From Steromphala cineraria (Eukaryota; Mollusca; Gastropoda; Trochida; Trochidae): a stretch of DNA of 64,000 nucleotides. The notes under the pieces are model-generated. The model had not been told where the DNA came from. It worked only from the letters and a program-made list of their open reading frames with translations, and ran no database searches. Position numbers and translations under genes: made by a program. Positions 47,078-57,819 of this stretch are shown here, in pieces. Within the stretch, counting starts at the first letter, position 1. Every line of letters starts with the position of its first letter. Location of the stretch: assembly GCA_916613615.1 (NCBI GenBank), contig OU744728.1, positions 30,201,950 to 30,265,949 of the forward strand, in the 5' to 3' direction.

Positions 47078-50000
47078 GTGAGTATTCACATTCATATCCT
47101 TTTCCGTTTGGTTATATCAAGTATAGAAGAATCCGCCACAATCTTTAAACATTAAAGAGAAAGCTTTCAATATCTACATGTATAAATGATATACAATATA
47201 TTTTGGTTTGGAAAGACATTGACCGTTTTTTCAAAATGTATACAACCAGGGGCAAAACAAACAATACCATATAAAATGCATGATAGGTTAAGCTACGAGT
47301 GATAGTTACGACTGAAACAGGGTTATTTCATGTCTTCAAGAGCTAACTGAACTAACTTTTTAATTTCAAATCTACATCTGTTAACGCTTTTGAAAAGCAT
47401 GCCTTTGAAAAAACGCCGTTAAAAAGTCTCCTTAACTAGACCAGATAGGTGGGGGAAATGGCCCTTATGCTTGTTTTTAAACTAACGTACAGACAAAATG
47501 CATGAACAAATTAATTTCTATCAAGATTTTATATTGATAACATCTTTAATTTATCAAATTTATGAATGTCATAAAAAAAAGTATTCCAATTCCAAAGATT
47601 ATGACCAAAAATAACACCGAAAAAGCGGTTTTGGACCTTTCGAGGTCGTGTATATGAATAGTCATACATAGTTTCATACTTATATATTTGAATTTGTGAG
47701 TACTTCTTCAAAAGGGTTCGTCGTTGCATTTTATTTCCAACGGGACTTGGTATCGTTTCTTTTGCCCCTGAGTGTAATAATGAGAATGGGGTATGTTTTA
47801 TGAAATATGCGTAAAATAATATCAAAGTCAAGCAAAATTACATTTTTAACGAACTATACATATCTACACAATCTGTATTCAAAACTGCTTTTGCTATTCT
47901 GAATTAAAGGATATGGTCCAGCGGTTTTGATCAGAAACTGTAGTATATCTTGAATAATGTTGTAAATATAACCAAAGTAAGAGGCCTCAATATGATATTT
48001 CTGTGATACTTAAAAACCTGTATGTCATTTTTTTCAGAATTTAACAGCCGCTCAAGAAGGTATTGCTTGGTTTGTTTATGTTTCATATTAACAATGAATG
48101 TATTTATATAGGCCTAGGAGATCAGACGGGGTATACTCTTATTTCCTAATTTTTTATCAGAAAGTATTGTAACGTCAAATGCTTTACCAACAACCGTAAT
48201 TGTTTGTTTGATCAGAAGGAAGACCATGTTTCAAAGAAAGTATTTGTTGTTTACAATATAGTTATTATCTAACCTTTTACAAGGAATATTCAATCAGACA
48301 AGGCTTCACTACTTAAACTTGATTGAATTTATTAAATTTTGGCATTTTATGTCTCAAAACATGTGAGGTTATTCCGAGAAAGGAAGTTCAATAGTTGTTG
48401 ATGTAGTGTTTGAATATCTATTCTATCAAGTCAGTTGATCTTACTTTTAATAACTATCGTTATACAAGAGTAACTATATAGTTAAACCTTCAAACAATTA
48501 TATCTATAAAAACCTTTACGGAACATATTGATTCTAATGAATGAATAAGTTATATATATATATATCATAGATACTCTGAAAATATTTAAAGAAAAAATTA
48601 ACGAAGATGATATTATGGGGGACGACAATGATGTCCTTAAAAGATTAATTGAATCCAACTATATTACAAATATTTTTAACATATTCATCACAACAACACT
48701 ATCTCAAGTAGGATTTATTTTGGTGCTTAATTATGATTATAAACTATCATTATGTATTCCATTTCTAAATGCTCTAACACGAAATCATATAGACAAAATC
48801 ATTACAGCATACCTTTTATTTGTTCTCTTGCATCTTAGTGCAAATATCATGATGTAATTTGTGTTCGTTTGGTCAATCAAATACCAGATCACCAAGATCA
48901 CCAATTGTCCATGTGTAAAATAACCATTCTCAAACCATAGTTTTAGATCGTCTGGTCAATGGTGAAGAATTGTAAATTTGGCATGGTTACCAGACAGTTT
49001 GGGTCATATTTTTTAAATTCCGATTTTCTAAAATGTTCCATATAGACTCTCTGAGAATAAAACTTTCACAAAGTTATTGATTTAAAGCAAAGGAACAAAT
49101 ATGAGTTTTAATGAAGGATAATGTAGAGGAAATTATATATATTGTTTTCTAAATGTTGACCCCGGTTCACGTTTATGAACTGCCAAAATTGTCACGGATG
49201 ACTGTTAAGGTATGGTATTCGGTTAATGCAAAACGAATCTTAACCTTTGTAGTGGAATTTCAGCAAGATCCGTTACGTTTTCGCAATGTTAGATGCCTCA
49301 AAGACATTCCAAATTACATGGTATTTGCACTAGAATGCGCAGGTAAGTGAACACATCTCTCATACACCCAGAATGCGGAGGTAAACCGGCGGATGTTGTG
49401 TTCGTCCTGGATTCCTCCGCCAGTATCGGTAGAGCGGACTTCCGGAAGCAGATCATGTTCACCCAGGACGTGGTGCAGCTCTTCGACATCGGCCAAGACC
49501 GGACACGTGTGGGTGTCGTCCTCTTCAGCTCGGAGGTCTACCCCATGTTTGGTCTTACTGACTTCAGTGGGAGACTAGCTGTAGAGAAGGCTATTGAAGA
49601 GATACCGTATAAAGTTGGAGGGACACGCACTGGGAAGGCTCTTGAGCATATAAGAGAGGAGTTTCGAAATAACTCGAGACCTAAAGTCCCTAAAATCGCC
49701 ATCATATTGACAGACGGGCAGTCCTATGACCGTACTAAGACTATTCAGGAAGCGAACCTTGCGCATGCGGAAGGTATCATCATATTTGTGATCGGTATCG
49801 GTGCTGGGGTGGACGGGACCGAGTTATCTGCCCTTTCTAGTGGTTCTCAGTATTTGCTGCAGATCGGAAACTACTCAGCATTGGAGATGATAAAACAAAA
49901 GCTGGCAATAAAAACGTGTCAAGGTTAGTTTAATCATATGGTCGTTTTATTTCAGGTTTTTGTAATTTACAAGAGAAAATTATGACAACAATTAAAATAT

Positions 50001-51158
50001 TATTTGTAATTTTGGAATCACTTTATTAACTTTATTTAAAATGTTGTCAATAATAACAAGAGACCATTGAGTATAATGTGCATGCATTGCTGGCAGTGTT
50101 AAAGGAAACGTTGGAATGGAGAAATATGCTTATACGACCCTATGAACCGTACAACGTTAATTTTTTCTGATCACTTTCACAGTGAAATACGTAGAGCCAA
50201 CCCCGCCACCAGTCGTCGCAGACCAAGAGATCGGTGAGTTGTTGTCTAGATGCATAATTCTATATTTGAGACGTGAATTTAATGTGACAGCATCAACAGA
50301 TCTGTCTCCACAATTTGATTCGAAGGGTTTTTGATAGTTTGATCTTTGTGCTTGTACTATATGTGTTATATTTAGCTATATTAATCAAGATAGTCATTAC
50401 TTTCGTATACTTATATATGAATAAATCTTTGAATTAAAAAATGAATAACCGCGTCAACAACTTCGTCATTAAGAAGACTGTATGTGACTCCGATCATGGC
50501 CTTTTACGAATGCTTCAGTGTCACCAGGACATTCTTCCTTATGATCAAATCACTGAGGGTTGTTAACGAACACCGGTATAATTTTCACACAATATAGTTT
50601 TAATCCCATGCCCCAGCTCTCCATGAACGTGTTTCAGATGCCAGGGACTGCACGCTCAGTCTCATTGTGGGAGTGGACACTAACGGGGTCAGCAATCGGA
50701 ACGTCAAGAACGTGCTTGCCTTCCTCTCCGACATCGCCGACTCTCTCACATCCAGGCCGGGTAAACTGAAAACCTCACAGCTCATGACCGAATGTGCCGA
50801 CTCATTCCGAAGGGCAAGTTCCAAGAGTTATGCCCCTTTGATCAAAAAGATGCGCTACCAAATAACACGGAACTCGCGTTTGGTCAAGTCTGTTGGTCTG
50901 CTGTTTATCAATGGCGATATTTCAGACATTGAACAGTCCAGAAATGAAGTGCGTAGGGCAAAGTTTGCAGGGTTCCATCTGGTTGTTGTCAGAATAAGCG
51001 GAAGTACGTCTGATGAGGTTGTTGCTCGACTGTTAGGTGTCAAAGTTGGTTCCCCAGCTTTCTCCGAGTCAGTGGTTGACGTGAGAGCCTACAGCAAGCT
51101 TCCCTCCGTGATGAGTGCCACTGCAGATGGCCTGGCCAGAGCGGGAACTTGCATGTAG
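47036..51158 (+). CDS. Secreted protein with two von Willebrand factor A domains (five exons)
   Basis: Exons 47036-47077, 48038-48059, 49372-49923, 50183-50233 and 50617-51158 sum to 1,209 nt, 402 aa plus stop. Junction phases are 0, 1, 1, 1. Residues 1-19 (MQLLKLIVWIVLHFNLTAA) are a signal peptide split by intron 1. Domain A1 (about 28-203) has the MIDAS motif D35-S-S-A-S39, the GGTRTG loop and TDG at 135-137. A 17-aa Pro-rich hinge (VEPTPPPVVAD) follows. Domain A2 (about 231-400) lacks the MIDAS residues. There is no transmembrane segment or GPI-like tail. vWA proteins of this plan bind matrix ligands such as collagen; similar two-vWA layouts are known in matrilins and in mussel byssal thread matrix protein. 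A specific orthologue cannot be claimed. Confidence 0.88.
48038..48059 (+). CDS. vWA gene exon 2: end of signal peptide
   Basis: 22 nt between ATTTTTTTCAG and GAAG|GTATTG: NLTAAQE plus one base. It completes the hydrophobic signal with an Ala-Ala cleavage site. Confidence 0.72.
49372..49923 (+). CDS. vWA gene exon 3: domain A1 with intact MIDAS
   Basis: 184 codons from CATACACCCAG|AA to TCAAG|GTTAGTT. ECGGKPADVVFVLDSSASIG opens the domain; Cys23 and the Cys near its end (KTCQ) probably form the usual bracketing disulfide. Confidence 0.92.
50183..50233 (+). CDS. vWA gene exon 4: Pro-rich hinge
   Basis: 17 codons between CACTTTCACAG|TG and GATCG|GTGAGTT, phase 1 on both sides: VKYVEPTPPPVVADQEI. 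Confidence 0.78.
50617..51158 (+). CDS. vWA gene exon 5: domain A2 without MIDAS, and stop
   Basis: Entered at ATGCCCCAG|CT. The first strand reads LSLIVGVDTNGVSN in place of the DxSxS loop, and the later TDG position reads INGDIS, so metal binding is unlikely. It ends ARAGTCM with TAG at 51156-51158. Confidence 0.88.
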
Positions 51159-51221
51159 AGAACAGTGACCCTGCCAGATCAGAGTAATATGCAATGAATT
51201 GTTAAGGATACTAAGATATGC

Positions 51222-51227
51222 AATAAA
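51222..51227 (+). terminator. Poly(A) signal of the vWA gene
   Basis: AATAAA 64 nt after the stop codon. Confidence 0.75.
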
Positions 51228-51532
51228 AGCATTACTTATCTTTCGTATTCGTTTATGTTGTTCATGTATGCCATCGGCTGCATGTCTGACAAAACTTACG
51301 TTTTTCATGAGGAACATACAATTTGCTACATGTGGTACATGAACTTGTCAACGGTGATGACGTCACTCTATGATATTTATAGTGGATTATTTTTAAGACT
51401 CCACTGTTTAATAATTTTCCAAGCCAAGGGGAGAGGGGGGTGTATCATATTTTGAAAGATTTGTGTATAATACAGAGTGTTTGGGGGGTTAAACTGAACC
51501 TGATTGGACCGACAATGTTAGTTACATGTAAG

Positions 51533-52464
51533 GTAGGGGAGACCGGGCCGGTACGTCCCCTTTTCCCTAAAATAGAGATAATGAGCCGTTCTCTTGCAAT
51601 ATACTAGTGTACGTTTGTACATATATTGAGACATATCTTAACTTTATTGCAATAATTGTTGAAAGTGCCTAACTCAACTAGTTTGCCTATAACTATGCTC
51701 TTAAGACGACGAGTTGAAAAGACGAACATGCCCCGCATCGGGGTAGGTTCGGTTTCCCTCAGGGGCAGGTTCGTTCATTGTTGGGAACAATTAGTACACG
51801 TTCAGGCTACAAGAATTAAAGAGAGATAAGATGCTTTTCATAGTATTCGATATTTGGGACTACATAATACTACATTACTTCACAAAGATATATTTTATAA
51901 TGATGTAGAATCAGTTAACTTTCTATTACGAAAAGGATTCCAATTTATTTCCAATTAGAGGAACCTCCTTTTCAAGGACCTTCAAGAGGGTCCTTTTGAG
52001 GAGGAGGACCTTTAGAAAATGGTTTCGAGGACGACCTTAAATTTTTTGTGACTCGTCCTCACGGCCGAATGTGCTCCGCCTGTCGAACGTACCCCACACA
52101 CCACGTTTGTTCTTTTTTATATGCTGCGAAAATACACAGCCCTCACACCAAAATAGCTTGTTCGTTTTACATACGTCAGCATGTCGGTTTATGTTCACTT
52201 AAGAACATATTCCTAAATACAGTCAACATTTGTCATAAACAAAGTGAACTAAAGTCGAATAAGTTACTAAACTAGATGCAAAACGGCTTTCCTTCCACAG
52301 TTCGTAAAGAACATGTTGGACTGTCGCCATTTCAAAGTCAATGTGGGAGTCAAGTCATGTTGTCTCTTAGAAATTACCAATTAAAGTTTAAGTGGCCACC
52401 GAACAAAAATTATTGAGAAAAGACGAACATGCCCCGGGGCCGTGCCTGCCCCGGTCTCCCCTAC
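51533..52464. mobile_element. Non-autonomous DNA transposon with GGGGAGACCGGG ends
   Basis: The ends GTAGGGGAGACCGGGCCGGT and GCCTGCCCCGGTCTCCCCTAC are inverted repeats of about 29 bp. An internal direct repeat, AAAAGACGAACATGCCCCG, occurs near both ends. About 930 bp without transposase. Confidence 0.75.
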
Positions 52465-52735
52465 TGTTCATATTCGACAAATGCATGGACGATCCGTTTG
52501 AAGGACTAAATACCATACCTGATGAGTGAGCATCGAAAAAATATCACTATTTAACAAGTACAATGTTGGAATTATATTTGAAATGTAAAACGATACGGAT
52601 TCTAATGTTGTTAAGTCGTCATAATAGATTAAGATGGAGAATGCATGAGGAGGTACAAATAATCAACTCATCCTTTCGGCGCTCGTAAGTTATTAACGAA
52701 TCCACTCCTCAGGATTTGTAGTTTCTATATCATCG

Positions 52736-54548
52736 TCACAGGAACCCGATATCGTAAATAAATGTAGGTAAAACGTAGATAAGAAAGACCCACCCCTCTA
52801 TATAATTGAGTAAAGGAATAAACGCATCCATCTTGCCGATCTCGACTCGCTTCCGAGTTACGTCAAAATTATCGCTTCAAATTGGTGACATCTCATACAC
52901 ATGCACAAGAACCTCTCAGTTATACATTTCCCCCCAAAACTTGGCTTATTTCCAACACATGTCACCCTTCAAACAACTTTTATATCTATTTAAATTCGCA
53001 GAACGACCGTAGAAACCTCTGGGGTGAACGTTACTCCGCACCAAATGCCTCTAGGGCGATCCGATAGCTCGTTAAACGCAAAATTTAAAAAGCGTTTTTT
53101 ATTGATGTTCCACCATTTCCAAGCCAGGTTGTAATAATTGAGTTAAAAGATTATTTATTTTGGTATGTAAAATCATTTTTGCACTAGGGGATTGGGACGG
53201 CCAAGTCTCTTGTCTTCACACACTGTAGAATTAATAAATGGAAATTTCCATTTCATTATTTAAAAAAGAGAAGTTCAAGATTTGTTGATCTCATGTGTAT
53301 AATGACAAGAAAATAATAAATATTTGAATAATCTTTAATAGGCCTACTATAGTTTACATATCAGTAAATCTAGATTAATTTATTATTACCAATATATCAA
53401 TGAATTATTTCAAGTGAATAAAACACAATACCAACGTTGAGTTATACAAAAGTGAACTAACATTATTAACACAATCTGTGGAATGATAAGTCTATATTTT
53501 TTAATGAAATTGTGATTTGATTGTTCTTACCAATTACGTTATGTAAAAGATAGCTTAATCATATGTTTTGTTAATGTCAATTTGGAATCAAAGAATTACT
53601 TTTTTATACCAAAACTGTAAATGCATGTTTTTGTTAACTTGTACACCTAATGAACAAAATTAGGCAAGCATAAATACTTTTCAGACAGACTTGTTTTGTA
53701 AATGTTAATTTAACATTATTTCATAATTAACAGCCTATTGATAATAGTATTGACAAAAGGTTTTGATAATTGAGAATGTTGTTGTACATGACACTGAAAA
53801 CCGAAAAGAATAAAACATCAGATATTGATAATTAGATATTTGGTCGACATTGATATTTAGATAAATAACTGTGGAAAATCACTCTAATGTTTCTTCTCAT
53901 AACTAGCCAGAAAGTTTGGCAATTCAAGTTTGTTGAAACGTAGGCTACATCACTGAGCCAAGCCCAGTCGTGAAGAGTTTTGACATGACATGAATGTTCA
54001 TTGACACTTTCTTTCAATTTTGACGTAACCAATCAAGACAGTATTACAGGTGCTTTTTCTGGCCAATGATAACAACAGAATGTCCATTTTCTACTAAAAA
54101 CACAGCACTCTTCTGATCACAAATTGATATCGAAATCATTCCCGAAACATTGCACTGTCCAAACCACGCCGTTTTGTTTGTTATGCGATGCTTAAAATAA
54201 ATCCGCCTAACGGACCAATCAGATCGCCCTAGAGGCATTTGGTGCGGAGAAACGTTCACCCCAGAGGTTTCTGCGCTCGTTTTGCGAATTTAAATAGATA
54301 TAAAAGTTGTTTGAAGAGTGACATGTGTTGGAAATAAGCCAAGTTTTGGGGGGAAATGTATAACTGAAAGGTTCTTGTGCATGTGTATGAGATGTCACCA
54401 ATTTGAAGCGATAATATTGACGTAACTCGGAAGCGAGTCGAGATCGGCAAGATGGATGCGTTTATTCCTTTACTCAATTATATAGAGGGGTGGGTCTTTC
54501 TTATCTACGTTTTACCTACATTTTATTTACGATATCGGGTTCCTGTGA
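52736..54548. mobile_element. Element with long (about 330 bp) inverted arms
   Basis: Arms 52736-53065 and 54218-54548 are near-identical inverted copies, starting TCACAGGAACCCGATATCGT and reading inward to CTCTAGGGCGATC. The 1.15 kb AT-rich interior has no ORF of note. Flanking TCATC on both sides may be a target duplication. The paired 68-73 codon ORFs in the arms are mirror images and probably not genes. Confidence 0.85.
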
Positions 54549-54559
54549 TCATCTTGTAT

Positions 54560-55715
54560 GCTGGTGTGATATATTGACGCTAAGAAATCGCAATGGAGAC
54601 TGAATGGTTTGAATCCGCCATTCCTAGGATTTTGAAAATCGCCAGGTTTGCATGTTACGAAGACCGTGGCAACCGTATATCTCCCAATACCTTACATTGT
54701 ACCTAGGCGCCGGATGCCCTAAAATAAATCTTATTCTTCTTTTTGGCGACAACGTAAAGGAATCAGAGTCACTTACTGATTATTTCAATACTAGAGCAAG
54801 TTAAATTATCGTATTAGAACAGCATCGTCTAGAAGTTCACATATAGAAACTCACGTCCAAAAGAATTTTTACCATTTTCAAAATGAAATATCGAAAACAG
54901 TTTAATTGGCAATGACAGTTGAAACCTCAACTTGCATGCTTAAAACTTAAGAACATTGTTGCTTTATTTCTATTGCTAAAATAATTAGCCGATACAGAAA
55001 CGTTATGTGGATTTTTGACAACCCAGAAACACAAAAACAGTTGTCTCTTCACTACATGGAAGCTGATTACTCTTACGTTAGACCACCGCAAACGTTGCCT
55101 CTATGTGACGTCATGGATAGTACACGTCAACGCCGACATGTTGTTATGTTTTCATGCTCTAGGAGGGCATTGACGGATGTAATCAGAGCTCTTCGACTAC
55201 CCAATTGACAGTCATTGGTCACAAAACATTGACAAATGGCAAAAATCAGTCGAGGGTAAACATTTAGTGGCATGATATATAGCGATTTATCTGCGATTGT
55301 TAAGCTCTCAAGACTTGTTACCGATTGCATGACTCAAAGACTGTTCAGTTTTAGACTCTTTCAAACCTCTCCAATTATGGAGAAGCTTTGATGCAGATTC
55401 AATGTGAAGGATGGAACTGCTGACAGTTGACGTCATTTTATGTTTGTGTTTTTTCGTTACAAATGACAGTTTTGGAAGTGATGAACATCGGTTGCTTAAA
55501 ACCTTGTACAAACGTAACACATTTTATAACTTAAACGAACTTATTGCGTAAAAATAATTTTGACGAACGAATGAGAGTTTTTTCTCTAGAAGTTCACATA
55601 TGGTATATGAGAATTTTTTCCTATTAAAACCTACAGTTACTTGGTGAATAAATGTATGTGCTAAACATGTGTTCTAGACGAGGTATATCATAATACTACG
55701 CAAGAGAAGTGAAGA
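54560..55715. other. Intergenic; short ORFs of uncertain meaning
   Basis: Minus-strand frames at 55520-55308 and 55330-55127 read protein-like (a Ser/Leu helix, then CQCFVTNDCQ) but are broken by frame changes and lack clean splice sites. They may be pseudogene remnants linked to the exon-like ORF at 55.7-56.0 kb. Confidence 0.3.
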
Positions 55716-55722
55716 GTCAAAC

Positions 55723-56000
55723 CTGTATTTCTTCAAGACATCTCCAAAATGAAGAGTCATTGCATGACCCCCGGTTGGTAGCACACAGAGGCATCTGGCT
55801 CATAGATTTGGTTGTATCCACAGTTGTTCCGTAGCCACACACTAATTTATCATCTATCAATATGGTTTTGTGTAAGTCTAACCATAATGAAACTTCAGTT
55901 GAATGCACCGTCATCATGGTAGTGATTAATTTGTTCATGGAAAATGCATCCGATAGGTTAAGAGACATAACCACATCAGAAAGATCTGACCACTTTGTGT
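55723..56000 (-). CDS. Orphan exon-like ORF with Cys-rich end
   Basis: Bounded by CATCGGCCAG|AC and ATACAG|GTTTGA, phase 1 in and phase 0 out, 92 open codons. It reads DTKWSDLSDVVMSLNLSDAF at the start and LCATNRGSCNDSSFWRCLEE near the end. It looks extracellular (four Cys, WLDL and W). No partner exon was found on either side; it may be part of a gene or pseudogene whose other exons I cannot place. Confidence 0.35.
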
Positions 56001-56009
56001 CTGGCCGAT

Positions 56010-57170
56010 GCAAACAGATTTATTGACCCTTGTTTTGAGGATGAATTAGTGATTTTTCAGGGGACTGACATGCTCGTTGATTTGAAACATGACATATGCT
56101 TTTCCACAGTATTTGTCGTCGGTATATACTATACCCATCTAAAAACAATCTGCTTAATCATTGGTATCAATATATTTTCTATCAGTAGAAACATGTCGGA
56201 CAGAAAATAAGTTCGACTTTTAACTTCTTTAGAGTATTTAGAGATTGAGATTTTGACCAGACTAAAAAGGTGAATTTTAGACCTCATAAACATATATCTT
56301 TTTCGTAAATTGCCGCGTGTGAAACACGTCATACGTTCTTCTCCAAGTGACGTCAGCAGTCTAGAGGCAACAGTTCTAAAAGTGCACGTGGTGTGCTGTT
56401 CAGATATTGTATCATCTTAAAGGTCAACTGAATAGAAGTACAACCATCTGTAATGTTTTACATGTGTTACGCTGTGCCTATAGGTCTAAACGTGTGACAG
56501 CAATGTTCCGATCGTTCAACCGTTCATTGTCACCTTTGAAATAAACAGTGATAAACATTTCTCTCAAACTTTTAAAGGTCATAAATCACGAGTTCAATAA
56601 GATCTTTGTATAAAACATGCATGTAAAATTGTCTTTATGTAAAGCCTGTTAAACCTGGAGCACCAAATGATCTATGACTAATGAAACAATAATCCTTCAA
56701 TTATTTGCCCAGTCTGATTAAAATCGACCGTGCTCCGAGGAATAAAATATCAAAAATATTGTCTTTATCGGGGCTCGAATCATTCGGGATATCCTCTCTG
56801 TCTCGGTCTTAATGCACCCACCTCTATCGCGTGTTGCTATTACCAGTTTAGCGCAGACGGACCCAGTCGTAAGCTATCCAACCACAGCCTCGTTTTTAAA
56901 TAGCGTTTAGCGGCGATTATATTTACACCCCTTGGGCGGTTATATCCCTTCTTTTTTGTATTGATTTTAACTCATAACTACCTTCTTATAGGTGTTTACC
57001 CCTTACATCCCTTGGGAAGTTATTGCCTTTATTTTAGTTGAATGTTATATGCCGTGAGCTCCATCCGCGTAGGTTGGTTATCTCATAACCACCTTGGTCG
57101 GTTATAAGATTGTAAACAATTGCAAACAATTGGACTTGTAAAATTTGGATTTTAAATCAAACAAGAAAGT
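56010..57170. other. Intergenic; degenerate tandem phrases
   Basis: 56.9-57.1 kb contains three loose copies of a CCCTTGGGCGGTTAT-type phrase. Nothing else was recognised. Confidence 0.35.
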
Positions 57171-57177
57171 TAAGATT

Positions 57178-57262
57178 TATGAACAACGGAAGTGGGATTC
57201 GAACCAGGGACCTCTATGTTGTCAAGCAGCGCTCGTACCTGTTGAGCTACCGTGGATCCATG
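57178..57262 (-). repeat. tRNA-derived SINE-like or tRNA pseudogene sequence
   Basis: Minus strand: GGTAGCTCAACAGGTACGAG resembles the A box and D arm, and GGTTCGAATCCC is a B box. Anticodon and T stems do not pair well, so this is not a functional tRNA. Confidence 0.5.
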
Positions 57263-57330
57263 CCAGTTGATGTAAATTTGTGTGTGTCATGTTTGGTTTT
57301 TTATTTTCCCCTATAAATGTATATTAATAT

Positions 57331-57672
57331 TGCAATAAAATAGTTTTTAATGTAGGGAATCAAGTTTTTAGTTCTAAAACCCTTAGCAGGGGGTATTGTA
57401 AGTAGTCTAAAATAGTATTCTTATCAAGACATATCAAACCCGCAAAATGGATAACTAAAACGTTTTTCAATTATTTGTATGTAAACCAATTTAGTTGAAA
57501 CACCGTAATAAAATAGTTTTTATTGGAAGAAATCAAGCGTTTATTTCTAAAAGCCTAATATGGGGGTAATTTAAATATTTTTCCTTATCAAGAAATGAAA
57601 AACCCGCGAATGATATCAGTAAAACGTTTTTAAATTAATTGTTTATAAACAAATTAAGTTGAAACTATTGCA
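57331..57672. repeat. Two diverged tandem copies of a unit of about 180 bp
   Basis: Copy 1 (from AATAAAATAGTTTTTAATGT) and copy 2 (from AATAAAATAGTTTTTATTGG) share the order ATCAAG, TTCTAAAA, TTATCAAGA, AACCCGC, AAAACGTTTTT and TTAGTTGAAAC. Confidence 0.65.
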
Positions 57673-57696
57673 GGAGTCTTCCGCGGGAGTGTAAGT

Positions 57697-57815
57697 CAAA
57701 TAATGACCCGTTTGCCTCGGGTTATGGAAATAACCTCTGCTCGGGCTACGCCCTCGCGAGGTTATTTTCCATAACCCCTCGGTACCGGGTCATTATTTAC
57801 TACATAACGAATGGT
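57697..57815. mobile_element. Palindromic MITE
   Basis: AATAATGACCCG...GGTTATGGAAATAACCTC is mirrored by GAGGTTATTTTCCATAACC...CGGGTCATTATT. A GC-rich centre (GGGCTACGCCC) suggests a stable hairpin. Confidence 0.8.
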
Positions 57816-57819
57816 ACAC

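Noticed and set aside
48615..48857. 80-codon plus-strand ORF after an AT microsatellite
   Set aside because: AT-rich Ile/Leu/Asn reading inside the vWA gene's second intron, with no splice context; perhaps a LINE remnant but unsupported.
52806..54477. Mirror ORFs beginning MSKGINASILPIS in both arms of the long inverted repeat
   Set aside because: Identical because the arms are inverted copies; they are short, differ in frame extent, and lack any domain or regulatory context.
57178..57262. tRNA gene on the minus strand
   Set aside because: The A- and B-box-like sequences are there, but the T and anticodon stems do not pair and the acceptor stem is partial; tRNA-derived repeat instead.
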